A stretch of 64,000 nt of DNA from Flavobacteriales bacterium (GCA_030584065.1 CP129489.1:830640-894639), one strand, 5' to 3'; positions 8,647-17,806 are shown, counted from the first letter of the stretch. A program made the numbers and translations. Notes: a model not told the origin generated them from the sequence alone.

Positions 8647-9495
8647 ATGAAAGTCTCCCTCATCACCGTCTGCCGCAACGTGGCCCCGGTCCTCGCCGAG
8701 ACGCTCGACAGCGTGCTCGCGCAGTCCCATCCGGACATCGAACTGATCGTCATCGATGGTGCCAGCACCGATGGCACGGTGGAGATCCTGGAGCGGTACC
8801 GCAAATCTGCGCCGGGTCTCCCGAGGAACGAGGGGACCCTGCGCACCGAAACCGCAGGGTCCCGAAGCGGAGACCCTGCGGAGGTTTCCGATGCACCCGG
8901 CCGGCGCGGCATCGACATCCTCGTGAGCGAGCCCGACAAGGGCATCTACGACGCCATGAACAAGGGCCTGGCACGTGCCACCGGCGACATCATCGGCTTC
9001 GTGAACGCCGGCGACCTGCTGATGACGCCAGAGACCATCGCGCACGTGGTGGCTGCCTTCCAACGCAGCCACGCCGATGCCGTCTATGGCGACATCATCA
9101 TGGTGGACGAGAAGGACATCTACAAAGTGCATCGCACCTGGCTCAGTGGCACCTACCACCGCGAGAACTTCCGCAAGGGCTGGATGCCGCCGCATGTGGG
9201 CACCTTCATCCGCAAGAGCGTCTACGACCGCTTCGGCCATTTCAACACCGACCTCCGCATCGGCGCGGATTACGAGATCTTGCTCCGCTTCCTGTACAAG
9301 CACCATGTGCCCACGGTGCACCTGCGCGAGGTGCTGGTGCGCTTCCGTCTGGGCGGCATGAGCAACGGGAGCATCAAGCACATCCTGAAGGCCAACCGGG
9401 AGGTGCGTGCCTCCTGGGGGATCAATGGTCTGCAGGCCCCGCCGCTGCTGGTCACACGCAAGCTGTGGAGCAAGGTGATGCAGTTCTTCCATTAG
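8647..9495 (+). CDS. glycosyltransferase family 2 with in-frame palindromic insertion
   Basis: 282 residues, GT-A fold. The N terminus has LITVCRN and VIDGASTDGT; after the insertion come SEPDKGIYDAMNKG, the NAGD metal-binding motif and GYK-like late motifs, the WcaA/WcaE-type signature. Compared with this family, residues about 54-88 are extra and coincide with a nested inverted repeat (8814-8876), so a repeat element seems to have inserted without breaking the frame. The extra segment falls between the donor-binding strand and SEPD, where a surface loop is expected, so activity may be retained. Confidence 0.85.
   Translation: MKVSLITVCRNVAPVLAETLDSVLAQSHPDIELIVIDGASTDGTVEILERYRKSAPGLPRNEGTLRTETAGSRSGDPAEVSDAPGRRGIDILVSEPDKGIYDAMNKGLARATGDIIGFVNAGDLLMTPETIAHVVAAFQRSHADAVYGDIIMVDEKDIYKVHRTWLSGTYHRENFRKGWMPPHVGTFIRKSVYDRFGHFNTDLRIGADYEILLRFLYKHHVPTVHLREVLVRFRLGGMSNGSIKHILKANREVRASWGINGLQAPPLLVTRKLWSKVMQFFH
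8814..8876. repeat. nested inverted repeat inside the GT2 gene
   Basis: The inner arms are GGGACCCTGCG (8833-8843) and CGCAGGGTCCC (8853-8863), a perfect 11-base palindrome with a nine-base loop. Outer arms GGGTCTCC (8814-8821) and GGAGACCC (8869-8876) are also perfect complements. A further ACCCTGCG copy follows at 8873-8880. It is open in the host frame. It resembles REP or protein-coding palindromic elements. No second copy was noticed in this window. Confidence 0.7.
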
Positions 9496-9593
9496 GAAGC
9501 GCCCCCCGGAGCCTCGGCAGGGCGCCGTGGGCAGGATTCGATTCGGATAGGGGATTGACGCCGGTTTGGCTGTGCCGGTGGCGCCAGGGTCAC

Positions 9594-10373
9594 TCAGCGC
9601 GCGAACACCTGCGGAGCATCGGTCTGCAGGCGATCGGGGGACTTGGACAAGGCGCGGCGGTGGCCCCAAGCGCTGTTGGTGCCGAAAAAGGAAACCTGCA
9701 GGCCAGCGCCATGCGCGCCTTGCACCTCCTCGGCCGTGGCGCGCGCTTGGTCAATGGTGATGCCCGTGCAGCCCAGGGCCAGGGCGGTGGGGACGGCGCT
9801 GGGCAGGTCCGTGGCATAGTAGAACAGGGGCAGATCGGGCCGCTTACCGTGCAGCAGCCGCAGGAAGTCCTCCACCTGGCATTCCACCACCAGGCGGCCG
9901 GCCAGCAGACTATCGGCCTGCAGGCGTGCCAGGGCATCGGTATAGGCCTCCAGGTAGGCCCACCAGTCGCCTTCGGCGAAGAGCTTGGCATCAAGCGTGA
10001 ATTCCGCCTGCGGGTGCTGCGCCGCTGCACCCAGCAGGAAGCTGTCCACCCGCACCACCGGGTGGTGCACGCCGCCATGCTCCACCGCACAGGCCTGCAG
10101 CGCGCTCCACGGCAAGGCATTCACCTTGCCTTGGCAGGGAGTGCCTTCCGCCAGGTCCTCGCCGTGGAAGGCCACCAGGACGCCATCGGCCGTCAGCTGC
10201 ACATCCAGCTCAACGCCATCGACCCCGAGGGAGAGGCCCTCCGCCAGGGAAGCGCCGCTGTTGAGTGGGTGCGACCCGGCCGTGCCGGCCCCGCCGTGGC
10301 CGATGATGCGCGTGCTGCCGCGCTCCGGAACGGAGCAGGCCATCAGCAGGGGCAGCCAGAGCAGCAAGCGCAT
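9594..10373 (-). CDS. glycerophosphodiester phosphodiesterase-like lipoprotein
   Basis: 259 residues. The start MRLLLWLPLLMACS gives a short lipobox signal (cysteine 13). The GDPD fold is seen in GVELDVQ and TLDAKL, but the usual HRG at the first catalytic site reads HGG and the usual FHD reads FHG. Family enzymes hydrolyse glycerophosphodiesters to glycerol-3-phosphate in the periplasm; with these changes activity or metal use may differ. A TAGCTTCG element sits seven bases before the ATG. Confidence 0.75.
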   Translation of the reverse strand: MRLLLWLPLLMACSVPERGSTRIIGHGGAGTAGSHPLNSGASLAEGLSLGVDGVELDVQLTADGVLVAFHGEDLAEGTPCQGKVNALPWSALQACAVEHGGVHHPVVRVDSFLLGAAAQHPQAEFTLDAKLFAEGDWWAYLEAYTDALARLQADSLLAGRLVVECQVEDFLRLLHGKRPDLPLFYYATDLPSAVPTALALGCTGITIDQARATAEEVQGAHGAGLQVSFFGTNSAWGHRRALSKSPDRLQTDAPQVFAR

Positions 10374-10380
10374 GGCGGGC

Positions 10381-10388
10381 CGAAGCTA
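10381..10388 (-). promoter_or_regulatory. -7 element TAGCTTCG
   Basis: Minus-strand TAGCTTCG ending seven bases before the GDPD lipoprotein start. Confidence 0.5.
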
Positions 10389-10514
10389 GCGGGCAGGGCG
10401 GATGGGGAGGAGGGGGGATCGCCACGCGGGCCGAATCGGACCGTACGGGGGGCTTCCTTGGTTCCAGCCGCTTCTACCCGACTGCATGCGCAGGTTGTTC
10501 GGGAAGCCATAGTC

Positions 10515-12260
10515 TCACCGCTCGAACCGCATCCGGAACCGGCTGGTATTGCCCCGTTCGTCCGTCACCTCCACCACCAGTTCCTTGCTGCCGGGCGCTT
10601 TCGTGCGGGCATCGAAGGTGTGGGAGAGGGCCTTGGTCTTGGGGTCGTACTCCATCAGCATCCACTGACCGTTAAGGGAGGCGGTCCACCGCTGAATGCC
10701 GCTGAGGTCGTCCGCCACCTTGAGTATGAAGCCCTTGCGCCCGCGCATGTCGGCCCGGAGGTCTGCATTGGTGATGGTGGGCGGCACGGTGTCCAGTAGC
10801 ACGGTGTAGGCGCCGAAGGCCTTCACGGAAGCGGTGATCCAGCCGTTGGCCCACTGGCCACCCACGGCGGCCGACACCTTGCCCTCCTTGTCGAGGCGCA
10901 CTACCACGGCCTTGGCGGGCTGTTTGGTCTGCACGGCCAGTGAGAGCTCCCCGGGGGCATGCAGGGGGATGAGCGGGTCGCCCAAGGCATGTACCGCAGT
11001 GAGGCTACGGCCCACAGCCGGTTGGCGGGCGTAGGTCACATAGGCATCGTCATAGAGCGCGTTCACAGGCAGGTGGAAGCGGAATCCCTCTTCTTCCACG
11101 CGGTTGTCGGTATCGTAGCGGAATAGACTGCCCATGGGCTGTTCCCTGGGCCAGGAACCGGCCTCTTGGGCATCGGCCCCGCGTAGGGTGAACCGCAAAC
11201 GGCTCTGATTGCCGTTGGCATCGGTGGACACCACCAGCACCTGCCGCCGCTGGCCGGGTGCTAGTTCGATGCGCCCTTGGGCCGCCTCCCGCCCATAGAG
11301 CTTCAGTTTGTTGTTGGGCAGCCGGTAGCAGCGGTGGTAGTCCATCTTCTGCCCCTTGAAGAGGGCGTAGTCCACGTGGGCGTTGCAGTAGCGGTTGAGG
11401 TGGAAATCCACGTGGTCGAGGGTGGCGGTGAAGTGGGGGATGCTGTCCACCAGCACTTCCAGCTTGCGCACGCCGCATTTGGCGCTTCCGTTATCGTAAC
11501 GGTCGAGGGTGTTCACAGCCAGGCCCACGGTGCCATAGGCGGCCGGCTCGGCCTTCAGGGTGTAACGGCCGGTGGCGCCTTGAGCGGCGTAGCCCACGGC
11601 GCGCTCGGGATAGGGAGCGCACCGCGAAGAGTCGGTGAGCGGATAGAGGCGGATGCCGAGGATCTCCGGCGGCACGCGGTCGGGCACTGCAAAGCCATGG
11701 GCCTCAGGGTCGAGTGCATGCTGATCGCCGGTGCGTCGCACCTCGAAGTGCAGGTGGGGGCCTCCGCTGCCCCCGGTGTTCCCGCTGAGGGCAAACTCTT
11801 CGCCCTGCTTCAGGGGCAGGGCCCCCTTCTCGGGGGTCCAATCGATGCTGAAGTCCTTCTGGCGGTACTGCTGTTCCAGACAAGCGGCGCCAACGGAGCC
11901 GGTGAGCGCCTGCAGGTGGCCGTAGACCGTGGTGTGCCCGTCGGGATGGTCGATGTACACGGCTTTGCCGTAGCCGTAGGGGCTGATCTTGATGCGGCTC
12001 ACCCAGCCGTCGGCCACGGCGCGCACCGGTATGCCTTCGCGCCCTTCGGTGCGCATGTCCAGGCCGGAGTGGAAGTGGTCGTTGCGGAGTTCCATGAAGT
12101 TCCCCGAGAGCTCGATGGGGATGGCCATGGGCGGTATGTAGCGCCCGGATTGAGCACTCGAAAAATGCGATGATAAACCGCAGATAATCAGTATTAAGAA
12201 CCACGTTTGTTTCAGTGATTGTGCGGGCTCGGTCGGTCGGCGCGGATGCAGCATGGGCAT
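10515..12260 (-). CDS. M23 family metallopeptidase, large secreted form
   Basis: 581 residues. A signal peptide ends near SSAQ at about residue 37. The M23 domain follows at once: HSGLDMRT supplies the first zinc-ligand region, then a VYIDHPDGHTTVYGH strand and the GGPHLHFEVR zinc motif, so the lysostaphin-type site is complete. About 400 further residues are beta-rich and unassigned, ending in Ig-like strands. Likely a periplasmic peptidoglycan endopeptidase, or an envelope factor. The start at 12260 is supported by the TAAACTTG element six bases upstream. Confidence 0.85.
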   Translation of the reverse strand: MPMLHPRRPTEPAQSLKQTWFLILIICGLSSHFSSAQSGRYIPPMAIPIELSGNFMELRNDHFHSGLDMRTEGREGIPVRAVADGWVSRIKISPYGYGKAVYIDHPDGHTTVYGHLQALTGSVGAACLEQQYRQKDFSIDWTPEKGALPLKQGEEFALSGNTGGSGGPHLHFEVRRTGDQHALDPEAHGFAVPDRVPPEILGIRLYPLTDSSRCAPYPERAVGYAAQGATGRYTLKAEPAAYGTVGLAVNTLDRYDNGSAKCGVRKLEVLVDSIPHFTATLDHVDFHLNRYCNAHVDYALFKGQKMDYHRCYRLPNNKLKLYGREAAQGRIELAPGQRRQVLVVSTDANGNQSRLRFTLRGADAQEAGSWPREQPMGSLFRYDTDNRVEEEGFRFHLPVNALYDDAYVTYARQPAVGRSLTAVHALGDPLIPLHAPGELSLAVQTKQPAKAVVVRLDKEGKVSAAVGGQWANGWITASVKAFGAYTVLLDTVPPTITNADLRADMRGRKGFILKVADDLSGIQRWTASLNGQWMLMEYDPKTKALSHTFDARTKAPGSKELVVEVTDERGNTSRFRMRFER

Positions 12261-12266
12261 ACGGGA

Positions 12267-12274
12267 CAAGTTTA
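12267..12274 (-). promoter_or_regulatory. -7 element TAAACTTG for the M23 peptidase
   Basis: Minus-strand TAAACTTG, six bases before the M23 ATG. It differs from TAnnTTTG at one position (C at the fifth base). Confidence 0.35.
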
Positions 12275-12366
12275 CCGCCAGCGGGCGCGAAGCATGCTAC
12301 CGTGGCCGCTGCTCGGTTAACACCGTGAGGTTCAAACAAACTGACTGCCGCATCGGGAGGCCGGGT

Positions 12367-12374
12367 TATCTTTG
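12367..12374 (+). promoter_or_regulatory. -7 element TATCTTTG for the zapA-rny operon
   Basis: Exact TAnnTTTG match 34 bases before the ATG at 12409, in an AT-richer divergent intergenic region. Confidence 0.55.
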
Positions 12375-12408
12375 GCCTCGGACCGTACACGGTCTTCCCA
12401 TTCAGCAG

Positions 12409-12696
12409 ATGCAAACCCTCACGGACCGGCTGCGCATGGTGCAGGGGCAGGTGCACTCCTTGGTGAAGGAGCGCAAGGCCCTGCACGAGCGGCTGGCCGA
12501 GTTGGAGCGCAACGCCCGCGAGCACGATCGGGTGAGCCAGGTGCTCAGCCAACGGTTGGCGGAACTGGAGAGGGAGAACGAGGTCCTCCGGACCATGAAG
12601 CCGGCCGCATCCGCGGCAGGCGTTCCGGGAGCGAAGGAACGGATCGACCAATTGGTACAGGAGATAGACCGTTGCCTGGGCCTGATACAAGCCTGA
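12409..12696 (+). CDS. small coiled-coil protein upstream of zapA
   Basis: 95 residues, almost wholly heptad-like helix (LTDRLRMVQGQVHSLVKE and following, with repeated LAELER). It ends 17 bases before zapA and shares its promoter. Size, coiled coil and position suggest a ZapB-like or other divisome accessory protein, but no specific family is recognised. Confidence 0.6.
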   Translation: MQTLTDRLRMVQGQVHSLVKERKALHERLAELERNAREHDRVSQVLSQRLAELERENEVLRTMKPAASAAGVPGAKERIDQLVQEIDRCLGLIQA

Positions 12697-12713
12697 GCGC
12701 GGCACCGACGACC

Positions 12714-12995
12714 ATGGAAGAACGATCGATCAGGGTGGAACTCGCGGGGCGCGCCTATCCGCTGACCATACAGCAAGCGGAAGAGGACCATGTGCGCCGT
12801 GCGGTGGATGAGATCAACGAGAGCATCGACCGCCTGCGGGCGGGATATCCTCTCACCGACAAGCAGGACCTGCTGGCCATGGCCGCGCTGGAAGTGACAG
12901 TGCGCGCCCTCAACAGCAATGCTCCACGGCAGGAGGCCGAACTCGGCGCCGTGCTGGAGGAGATCGAACGCTTGCTCGCTGATCAGCAGCCCTGA
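12714..12995 (+). CDS. zapA: cell division protein ZapA
   Basis: 93 residues. The globular head reads SIRVELAGRAYPLTI and is followed by VRRAVDEINESID and a helical tail, matching ZapA, which crosslinks FtsZ filaments at the division ring. The product starts at ATG 12714; a longer in-frame reading upstream overlaps the coiled-coil gene and is rejected. It lies between a coiled-coil gene and rny, a familiar Bacteroidota arrangement. Confidence 0.8.
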   Translation: MEERSIRVELAGRAYPLTIQQAEEDHVRRAVDEINESIDRLRAGYPLTDKQDLLAMAALEVTVRALNSNAPRQEAELGAVLEEIERLLADQQP

Positions 12996-13054
12996 CTCCT
13001 GAGCTCCCCGGCGTGGCCGAGGGCGTGTACGGTCCATGAAAAACACATGGACCC

Positions 13055-14596
13055 ATGGACATCATCAGCATCCTGATCGGCCTACTGGCCGGTCTCGTAG
13101 GCGGCGGCGCCATCGTCTTCGTCGCCCTCAATAGTGTCATGCGCAGGCGGCGCGAAGGCCTCCTGAAGGAAGCCGAGGCCGAGGGCGAGGCCATCAAGAA
13201 GGAGAAGATCCTGCAGGCCAAGGAGAAGTTCCTGCAGATGAAGGAGCAGCATGAGAAGGAGGTGCGGGAGCGCGAGCGCAACGTGGCCCAGGCCCAGGAG
13301 AAGGCCAAGCAGCGCGAGCAGCAGCTGAGCCGCCAGCAGCAGGAGCTTGCCAACAAGGAGAAGAACGTGGAGCGGCTGAAGGCCGACCTTGAGCAGAAGC
13401 TCAGCGGCGTGGAGCGCCGGCGCGAGGAGACCGAGAAGATGCATGCCAAGCAGGTCTCCCTGCTGGAGAACATCAGCGGGCTCAACGCCGAGGAGGCCAA
13501 GAAGCAGCTGGTGGACAGTCTGAAGGACGAAGCTCGCACAGCCGCAATGGCCCATATCAAGGAGGTGCAGGAGGAGGCCAAGCTCAACGCCAACAAGGAG
13601 GCCAAGCGCATTGTCATCCAGACCATCCAGCGGGTGGCCACCGAGCATGCCATAGAGAACAGCGTCAGCGTATTCCACATCGAGAACGACGATGTGAAGG
13701 GCCGGGTGATCGGCCGCGAGGGGCGCAACATCCGCACGCTGGAGGAACTCACCGGTGTGGAGATCATCGTCGACGATACCCCCGGCGCCATCATCCTGAG
13801 CTGCTTCGATGCCGTACGGCGCGAGGTGGCGCGCTTGGCCCTGCATCAGCTGGTGAAGGACGGCCGCATCCACCCGGCGCGCATCGAGGAGATCGTGGCC
13901 AAGACCAAGAAGCACCTGGAGGAGGAGATCATGGAGGTGGGCAAGCGAACCTGCATCGACCTGGGCATCCACGGCCTGCACAACGAGCTCATCCGCATGG
14001 TGGGCCGCATGAAGTACCGCAGCAGCTACGGCCAGAACCTGCTGCAGCACAGCCGCGAGGTAGCCAACCTCAGCGCGATCATGGCCGCCGAGCTGGGCCT
14101 CAATCCCAAGGCGGCCAAGCGCGCCGGTCTGCTGCACGATATCGGCAAGGTGCCCGACGAAGAGCCCGAGCTGCCGCACGCGCTGCTGGGCATGAAGCTG
14201 GCCGAGAAGTACGGCGAGAAGCCCGATGTGGTGAATGCCATCGGCGCCCACCACGACGAGATCGAAATGACCACCCTGCTCTCGCCCATCGTGCAGGCCT
14301 GCGATGCCATCAGCGGTGCACGGCCCGGCGCCCGCCGCGAAGCGGTGGAGGCCTATATCCAGCGCCTGAAGGACCTGGAGAGCCTGGCCATGAGCTACCA
14401 AGGGGTCACAAAGGCATTCGCCATCCAGGCGGGCCGCGAGCTGCGCGTGATGGTGGAGAGCGAGCGCATCACCGACCAGCAGAGCGACGAGCTGAGCATG
14501 AGCATCGCCGACCGCATCATGAACGAGATGACCTATCCCGGTCAGGTGAAGATCACCGTGATCCGCGAGAAGCGGAGCGTGGCGGTGGCCAAGTAA
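13055..14596 (+). CDS. rny: ribonuclease Y
   Basis: 513 residues, the normal length. An N-terminal transmembrane helix (about 5-28) is followed by a long Glu/Lys/Gln-rich coiled coil to about 185, a KH domain with [10 protein letters not shown] (about 215-275) and an HD domain with LLHDIGK (about 355) and AHHDE. This is a membrane-anchored endoribonuclease that starts mRNA decay. It lies 59 bases after zapA and probably shares its transcript; a hairpin at 14619-14652 may end it. Confidence 0.95.
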   Translation: MDIISILIGLLAGLVGGGAIVFVALNSVMRRRREGLLKEAEAEGEAIKKEKILQAKEKFLQMKEQHEKEVRERERNVAQAQEKAKQREQQLSRQQQELANKEKNVERLKADLEQKLSGVERRREETEKMHAKQVSLLENISGLNAEEAKKQLVDSLKDEARTAAMAHIKEVQEEAKLNANKEAKRIVIQTIQRVATEHAIENSVSVFHIENDDVKGRVIGREGRNIRTLEELTGVEIIVDDTPGAIILSCFDAVRREVARLALHQLVKDGRIHPARIEEIVAKTKKHLEEEIMEVGKRTCIDLGIHGLHNELIRMVGRMKYRSSYGQNLLQHSREVANLSAIMAAELGLNPKAAKRAGLLHDIGKVPDEEPELPHALLGMKLAEKYGEKPDVVNAIGAHHDEIEMTTLLSPIVQACDAISGARPGARREAVEAYIQRLKDLESLAMSYQGVTKAFAIQAGRELRVMVESERITDQQSDELSMSIADRIMNEMTYPGQVKITVIREKRSVAVAK

Positions 14597-14618
14597 GGGC
14601 GGAACCCGCATGTACAGC

Positions 14619-14652
14619 GCAGGGGCGGTCCGCCAAGAGCGGCCGCCCCTGC
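14619..14652 (+). terminator. hairpin downstream of rny
   Basis: GCAGGGGCGG (14619-14628) pairs perfectly with CCGCCCCTGC (14643-14652), and an inner CCGC/GCGG pair extends the stem across a one-base bulge. It lies 22 bases past the rny stop. No T tract follows, so intrinsic termination is only plausible. Confidence 0.5.
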
Positions 14653-14963
14653 CTCATTCCAGGCGCCCCGCAGGGCATCATACGACTGGAATCACCGTGC
14701 GGGTCCGCGGCGCGGCGCATCATGACGTAGGACCGAGATAGCCGCCGCGCGGCCCCCGCAGCGGCCCGCGCAATCCAACTCCCTACTCCAGGCGGAGTTG
14801 CGCACCACGGGCGCCTGTTCGTCAGCCTGGGCGTTGGAGGAGGCCAGGTGCACCGCGCTTGCCTTGCCGTTGCGGCGGTGGGGCGCTTGTGCCCGGACGG
14901 GTTGCACACCATGCCTTGCGGCATGGCGAACAAGTATTCGGCGCCCCGGTGCGCGGCGGCCGC
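14653..14963. other. gene-free, hairpin-rich gap; candidate structured RNA
   Basis: No convincing ORF. Successive perfect inverted repeats are visible: ATTCCAG 14656-14662 with CTGGAAT 14686-14692; GCGCGGCG 14710-14717 with CGCCGCGC 14743-14750; CAACTCC 14776-14782 with GGAGTTG 14794-14800; CCATGCC 14909-14915 with GGCATGG 14920-14926. No RNase P, tmRNA or SRP signature motif was seen. High G+C makes some pairing expected by chance, so this is only a candidate. Confidence 0.3.
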
Positions 14964-14971
14964 TACTTTCG
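14964..14971 (+). promoter_or_regulatory. -7 element TACTTTCG for the epimerase gene
   Basis: TACTTTCG, 15 bases before the ATG at 14987. It argues against a longer in-frame start at 14798. Confidence 0.5.
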
Positions 14972-14986
14972 CCGCCCTCCGACCGG

Positions 14987-15976
14987 ATGGACATGCCCCC
15001 AGTTCCTGAGCAACGGATCCTCGTCACCGGTGGTGCCGGTTTCATCGGCAGCCATGTGTGCGATGCGCTGCTCGCCGCTGGCTACAGGGTGCGGAGCATG
15101 GATAGCTACATCACCGGCAAGCGCGCCAATATCGCCCACCTGCTGGCCCACGAACGGTTCGAGGCCGTGGAAGGCGACATCCGATCGCAGGCCGATGCCG
15201 TGGCGGCCCTGCGTGATGCCACTGCCGTGGTGCACCTGGCGGCACTGGGCTCGGTGCCCCGCAGCATAGCCGACCCGGTGACCACCCACGAAGTGAACCT
15301 GGGTGGATTCCTCAACATGCTGCTCGCTGCGCGTGCGGCCGGGGTGCAGCGGCTGGTCTTCGCCTCGAGCAGCAGCGTTTACGGCGATGCGCCCGAGCTG
15401 CCCAAGCGTGAGGATCGCATCGGTACACCGCTATCGCCGTATGCGGTGAGCAAGTACGGCAACGAAGTGTACGCCGGCCTCTATCACCGACTGCATGGCA
15501 TGCGCACCATCGGGCTGCGCTTCTTCAACGTTTTCGGCGAGCGGCAGGACCCCGAGGGCCCCTATGCGGCCGCCATCCCGCGCTTCATCAGGGCACTGCT
15601 GGCCCACGAGCCGCCCATCATCTACGGCGACGGCCACCAATCGCGCGACTTCACCTACGTGGGCAATGCGGTACAGGCCGTGCTGGCCGCCCTGCGGACC
15701 GATGATGAGCGCGCCTTCGGCGAGGTCTTCAATGTGGCCTACGGCGAGCGCACCACCCTCCTCACCCTCCTTGCCGCACTCAAGGAGGAGTTGATGAAGG
15801 TGGACCCCGTGGTGGCCGCGGTGGCTGCCGAGCATGCCGAGCCACGCGTGGGCGATGTTCGCGACTCCCTCGCCGACATCGGCAAGGCCCGCACCGTGCT
15901 GGGCTTCGCCCCCAAAGTCGACCTGCGTGAGGGGCTGGCGCGCGCCGTGCCTTGGTATGTGGCCCATTGGGGCTGA
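14987..15976 (+). CDS. UDP-sugar 4-epimerase (WbpP/TviC-like SDR)
   Basis: 329 residues, extended short-chain dehydrogenase. The Rossmann motif GGAGFIG is at about residue 16, the catalytic serine region is SSSSVYGD, and the Tyr-x3-Lys pair is YAVSKY. The ALGSVPRSI segment and FNVFGERQDPEGPYAA resemble UDP-GlcNAc(A) 4-epimerases such as WbpP. It probably supplies UDP-GalNAc or its uronate for surface glycans. Confidence 0.8.
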   Translation: MDMPPVPEQRILVTGGAGFIGSHVCDALLAAGYRVRSMDSYITGKRANIAHLLAHERFEAVEGDIRSQADAVAALRDATAVVHLAALGSVPRSIADPVTTHEVNLGGFLNMLLAARAAGVQRLVFASSSSVYGDAPELPKREDRIGTPLSPYAVSKYGNEVYAGLYHRLHGMRTIGLRFFNVFGERQDPEGPYAAAIPRFIRALLAHEPPIIYGDGHQSRDFTYVGNAVQAVLAALRTDDERAFGEVFNVAYGERTTLLTLLAALKEELMKVDPVVAAVAAEHAEPRVGDVRDSLADIGKARTVLGFAPKVDLREGLARAVPWYVAHWG

Positions 15977-15995
15977 TGCGCGGCGCCCCTTCCCC

Positions 15996-16003
15996 TACAT
16001 TCG
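15996..16003 (+). promoter_or_regulatory. -7 element TACATTCG
   Basis: TACATTCG ending six bases before the DASS transporter ATG. Confidence 0.5.
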
Positions 16004-16009
16004 CCGGCT

Positions 16010-17806
16010 ATGAGTCCGCAGGAGTGGATCGTGCTCGTCATCCTCGCGGTGGCGCTGGTGCTCTTCATCACCGACCGGGTGGGGGTGGACCTCGTGGCGC
16101 TGCTCATCGTGGGGGCCTTGGCCATCACGGGTGTGCTCACCCCCAAGGAAGCGCTTGCCGGGTTCAGCGACCAGGCCACCCTCACCGTGGCCTTCCTCTT
16201 CGTCCTCAGCGCCGCCTTGCTGCGAACCGGGGCCGTGAGCACCTTGGGACCGCGCCTCAGCGGCCATTTCCGGGAGTCGCCGGCCATCGGCGTGCTGCTC
16301 CTCATGCTGGTGGTGGGGCTGGTTTCGGCCTTCATGAACAATACGCCCATCGTGGCGCTGCTCATTCCCGTGGTGGTGCAGATCGCCCAGACCTCGGGGC
16401 AGGCGCCCAGCAAGCTGCTCATCCCCCTCAGCTACGCCACCATACTCGGGGGCACCACCACGCTGCTGGGCACCAGTACCAACTTCGTGGTGAGCGGCGT
16501 GATGACCGACAGCGGCATGCCGGCGCTGGGCATGTTCGACCAAACGCCAATGGGCTTGGTGTTCCTGGCCGCCGGAGTGCTCTACATGGCGGTGATCGGC
16601 CGCAGGCTGCTGCCCGACCGGCGCGCCAGCAAGGACCTGGGCGAGCAGTTCGGCATCCGCGGCTACGTCACCGAGATCGAGTTGCTGCCGGGGGCGCCCG
16701 CCGTGGGCCAGCGCATCATGGACAGCGCCCTGGTGAAGGAGCTGGAGATGGACATCATCGAGATCCGGCGCGACGACAGCCGATTCACCCTCCCCGCCGG
16801 TGACATGGTGCTGGAGGTCGGCGATGTGCTGAAGGTGCGCTGCGATGTGGCGCGCATCAGGGCGCTGAAGGACCGTGCGCACATCGGCATGCAGCCCTCG
16901 CTGCGCGTGGCAAACGACGACTTGCGCTCCCGCGGCACCGCCCTGGTGGAATTGGTGATCACCAGCAGCAGCGACCTGGAGGGCAAGACCCTGCGCGAGG
17001 CCGACCTCATCCGCACCTACCGCGCCGTGCCGCTGGCCGTGCGCCATCGCGAGGAGCTGGTGCACGAGCAGCTCTACGAGACGGTGCTGCGGAGCGGCGA
17101 TGTGGTGCTGGCCGAGGTGCGGTCGCACTACGTGCAGCGCCTCAAGCGGATGGAGAGCGAGAGCGACAGCCCGTTCGTGATCCTCGCTGAGCAGGAGGGC
17201 CTGGCCGAGTTCCAGCGCGGGCGCTTCATCCTCACCGGCGCCATCCTGCTGGCCGTGGTGCTGGCCGCGTCGATGGAGCTGCTGCCGGTGGTGCTGGCCG
17301 CGCTGCTGGGCCTCATCGCACTGGTGGTCTCCCGTACGCTCTCCATGAAGGAGGTGTACGATGCCATCGAGTGGAAGATCTACTTCCTCATGGCCGGTTC
17401 GCTGAGCCTGGGCCTGGCCATGCAGAAGAGCGGGCTGGCCGCGCGCATCGCTGATGGACTTGTGATGGGCCTGCACGACCTGGGGCCGGTGGCCATCCTT
17501 TCCGGCATCTACCTGCTCACCTCCCTGCTCACTGAGGTGATGAGCAATACGGCCACCGCTGCGGTGATCACCCCCATCGCCATCGCCACGGCCACGGCAC
17601 TGGGCCTGTCGCCCACGCCATTCATCATGGCGGTGCTCTTCGGCGCCAGTGCGAGCTTCATGACGCCGATTGGCTACCAGACCAATACCATGATCTATGG
17701 CGCGGGGCAGTACAAGGCGCGCGATTTCATGCGGGTGGGGGCGCCCATGCAGCTGCTGCTCTGGGTGCTCGCCACGGTACTCATCCCGCACATCTACCCC
17801 TTCTGA
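16010..17806 (+). CDS. SLC13/DASS-type anion transporter with two RCK_C domains
   Basis: 598 residues. Membrane segments occupy about 1-205 and 405-598, with the conserved NNTPIVALL and SNTATAAVI repeat motifs of the DASS family (SNT-like). Between them lie two TrkA_C/RCK_C regulatory domains (about 210-295 and 305-385). Such proteins import dicarboxylates, sulfate or similar anions with sodium; the substrate cannot be read here. The last 13 bases overlap the end of the convergent WD40 gene. Confidence 0.85.
   Translation: MSPQEWIVLVILAVALVLFITDRVGVDLVALLIVGALAITGVLTPKEALAGFSDQATLTVAFLFVLSAALLRTGAVSTLGPRLSGHFRESPAIGVLLLMLVVGLVSAFMNNTPIVALLIPVVVQIAQTSGQAPSKLLIPLSYATILGGTTTLLGTSTNFVVSGVMTDSGMPALGMFDQTPMGLVFLAAGVLYMAVIGRRLLPDRRASKDLGEQFGIRGYVTEIELLPGAPAVGQRIMDSALVKELEMDIIEIRRDDSRFTLPAGDMVLEVGDVLKVRCDVARIRALKDRAHIGMQPSLRVANDDLRSRGTALVELVITSSSDLEGKTLREADLIRTYRAVPLAVRHREELVHEQLYETVLRSGDVVLAEVRSHYVQRLKRMESESDSPFVILAEQEGLAEFQRGRFILTGAILLAVVLAASMELLPVVLAALLGLIALVVSRTLSMKEVYDAIEWKIYFLMAGSLSLGLAMQKSGLAARIADGLVMGLHDLGPVAILSGIYLLTSLLTEVMSNTATAAVITPIAIATATALGLSPTPFIMAVLFGASASFMTPIGYQTNTMIYGAGQYKARDFMRVGAPMQLLLWVLATVLIPHIYPF

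Noticed and set aside
12996..13054. 6S RNA between zapA and rny
   Set aside because: Only 59 bases separate the genes, too short for 6S RNA.
14553..14933. Minus-strand open frame of 126 codons across the rny end and the downstream gap
   Set aside because: Arg/Pro/Ala-rich with no domain, overlapping rny and the hairpins; likely a chance frame.
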